A stretch of DNA of 22,366 bases from Fibrobacter sp. UBA1313 (lineage in GTDB: Bacteria; Fibrobacterota; Fibrobacteria; Fibrobacterales; Fibrobacteraceae): positions 1 through 22,366 of the forward strand of contig DBTP01000125.1 of NCBI GenBank assembly GCA_002307115.1, in the 5' to 3' direction. The notes below the pieces were generated by a model. It was given only the letters and a program-made list of their open reading frames with translations. It did not search any database and had not been told where the DNA came from. A program made the position numbers and the translations under genes. Positions within the stretch are counted from its first letter, which is position 1. Every line of letters starts with the position of its first letter. Shown here piece after piece: positions 22,334-22,366 of this stretch.

Positions 22334-22366
22334 ATGTTGACGATGTTAAAAGATGGCGGTGTTTGT
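22334..22366 (+). CDS. Start of a plus-strand gene, cut by the window edge
   Basis: ATG at 22334 has AGGAG five bases upstream (22324-22328). The eleven visible codons read MLTMLKDGGVC. A short N-terminus of this kind, with GG before a hydrophobic stretch, occurs in ExbB/TolQ/MotA proton-channel proteins, but there is too little to assign a family. Confidence 0.5.
   Translation, partial: MLTMLKDGGVC

Noticed and set aside
1..22366. CRISPR array, insertion sequence, prophage or DGR reverse transcriptase in the window
   Set aside because: No regularly spaced repeats, transposase, integrase or reverse-transcriptase motif was found on either strand; the DGR idea therefore rests only on the composition of one gene end.

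Overview
The window looks like chromosomal DNA of a member of the Fibrobacterota (Fibrobacter or a close relative). The strongest pointer is three copies of the Fibrobacter succinogenes major paralogous (FISUMP) domain, recognised by TKIGTQTWMAENLNY, GWHVP and a C-terminal SxRC motif. They sit in two serine-linker lipoproteins. Lipoproteins and outer-membrane or periplasmic proteins with a Gram-negative plan, moderate GC and clear AGGAG-type ribosome sites agree. The rest is largely housekeeping. No phage, transposase, reverse transcriptase or CRISPR array is seen.

Layout. 1-113: start of a cation/proton antiporter (minus, cut by the window edge). 490-1101: Fe/Mn superoxide dismutase (minus). 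1102-1726: a gene-poor gap. 1727-3647: a DUF4405-like membrane protein with four repeat units, then mltG, both minus. 3750-4187: a small exported protein closed by a textbook terminator. 4273-7146: the two FISUMP lipoproteins. 7323-8722: a chloramphenicol-acetyltransferase-like enzyme overlapping a DODA/LigB-type dioxygenase by ATGA. 8723-9165: a GC-rich hairpin island and AT-rich spacer. 9166-10503: thrC (minus). 10601-15975: a probable four-gene operon on plus made of a lipoprotein, a FadL/PorV-like barrel (ATGA overlap), a DUF4912 protein with a histone-H1-like basic tail, and a GH57 alpha-glucan branching enzyme. 16027-18325: a small membrane protein and nadB (minus). 18516-20492: ppiD-like chaperone, followed by tRNA-Glu(CTC) and a strong terminator. 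20739-22273: holA and greA (minus). 22334-22366: first codons of a further plus-strand gene.

How they work together. MltG, PpiD and the barrel/lipoprotein pair belong to envelope building. DUF4912 plus GH57 points to glycogen or storage-glucan branching. NadB and ThrC are biosynthetic. HolA and GreA belong to replication and transcription. Superoxide dismutase and a predicted extradiol dioxygenase are notable if the host is, as for known relatives, a strict anaerobe.

Most interesting signals: (1) the last ~58 codons of the first FISUMP gene are GC-richer and switch from AAT to AAC for Asn, resembling the variable repeat of a diversity-generating retroelement or a recombined cassette; (2) four helical repeat units in the DUF4405-like protein; (3) the DUF4912 protein's H1-like tail next to a glucan-branching enzyme; (4) inverted repeats that bracket or overlap promoters at 16664-16699 and 2592-2624.
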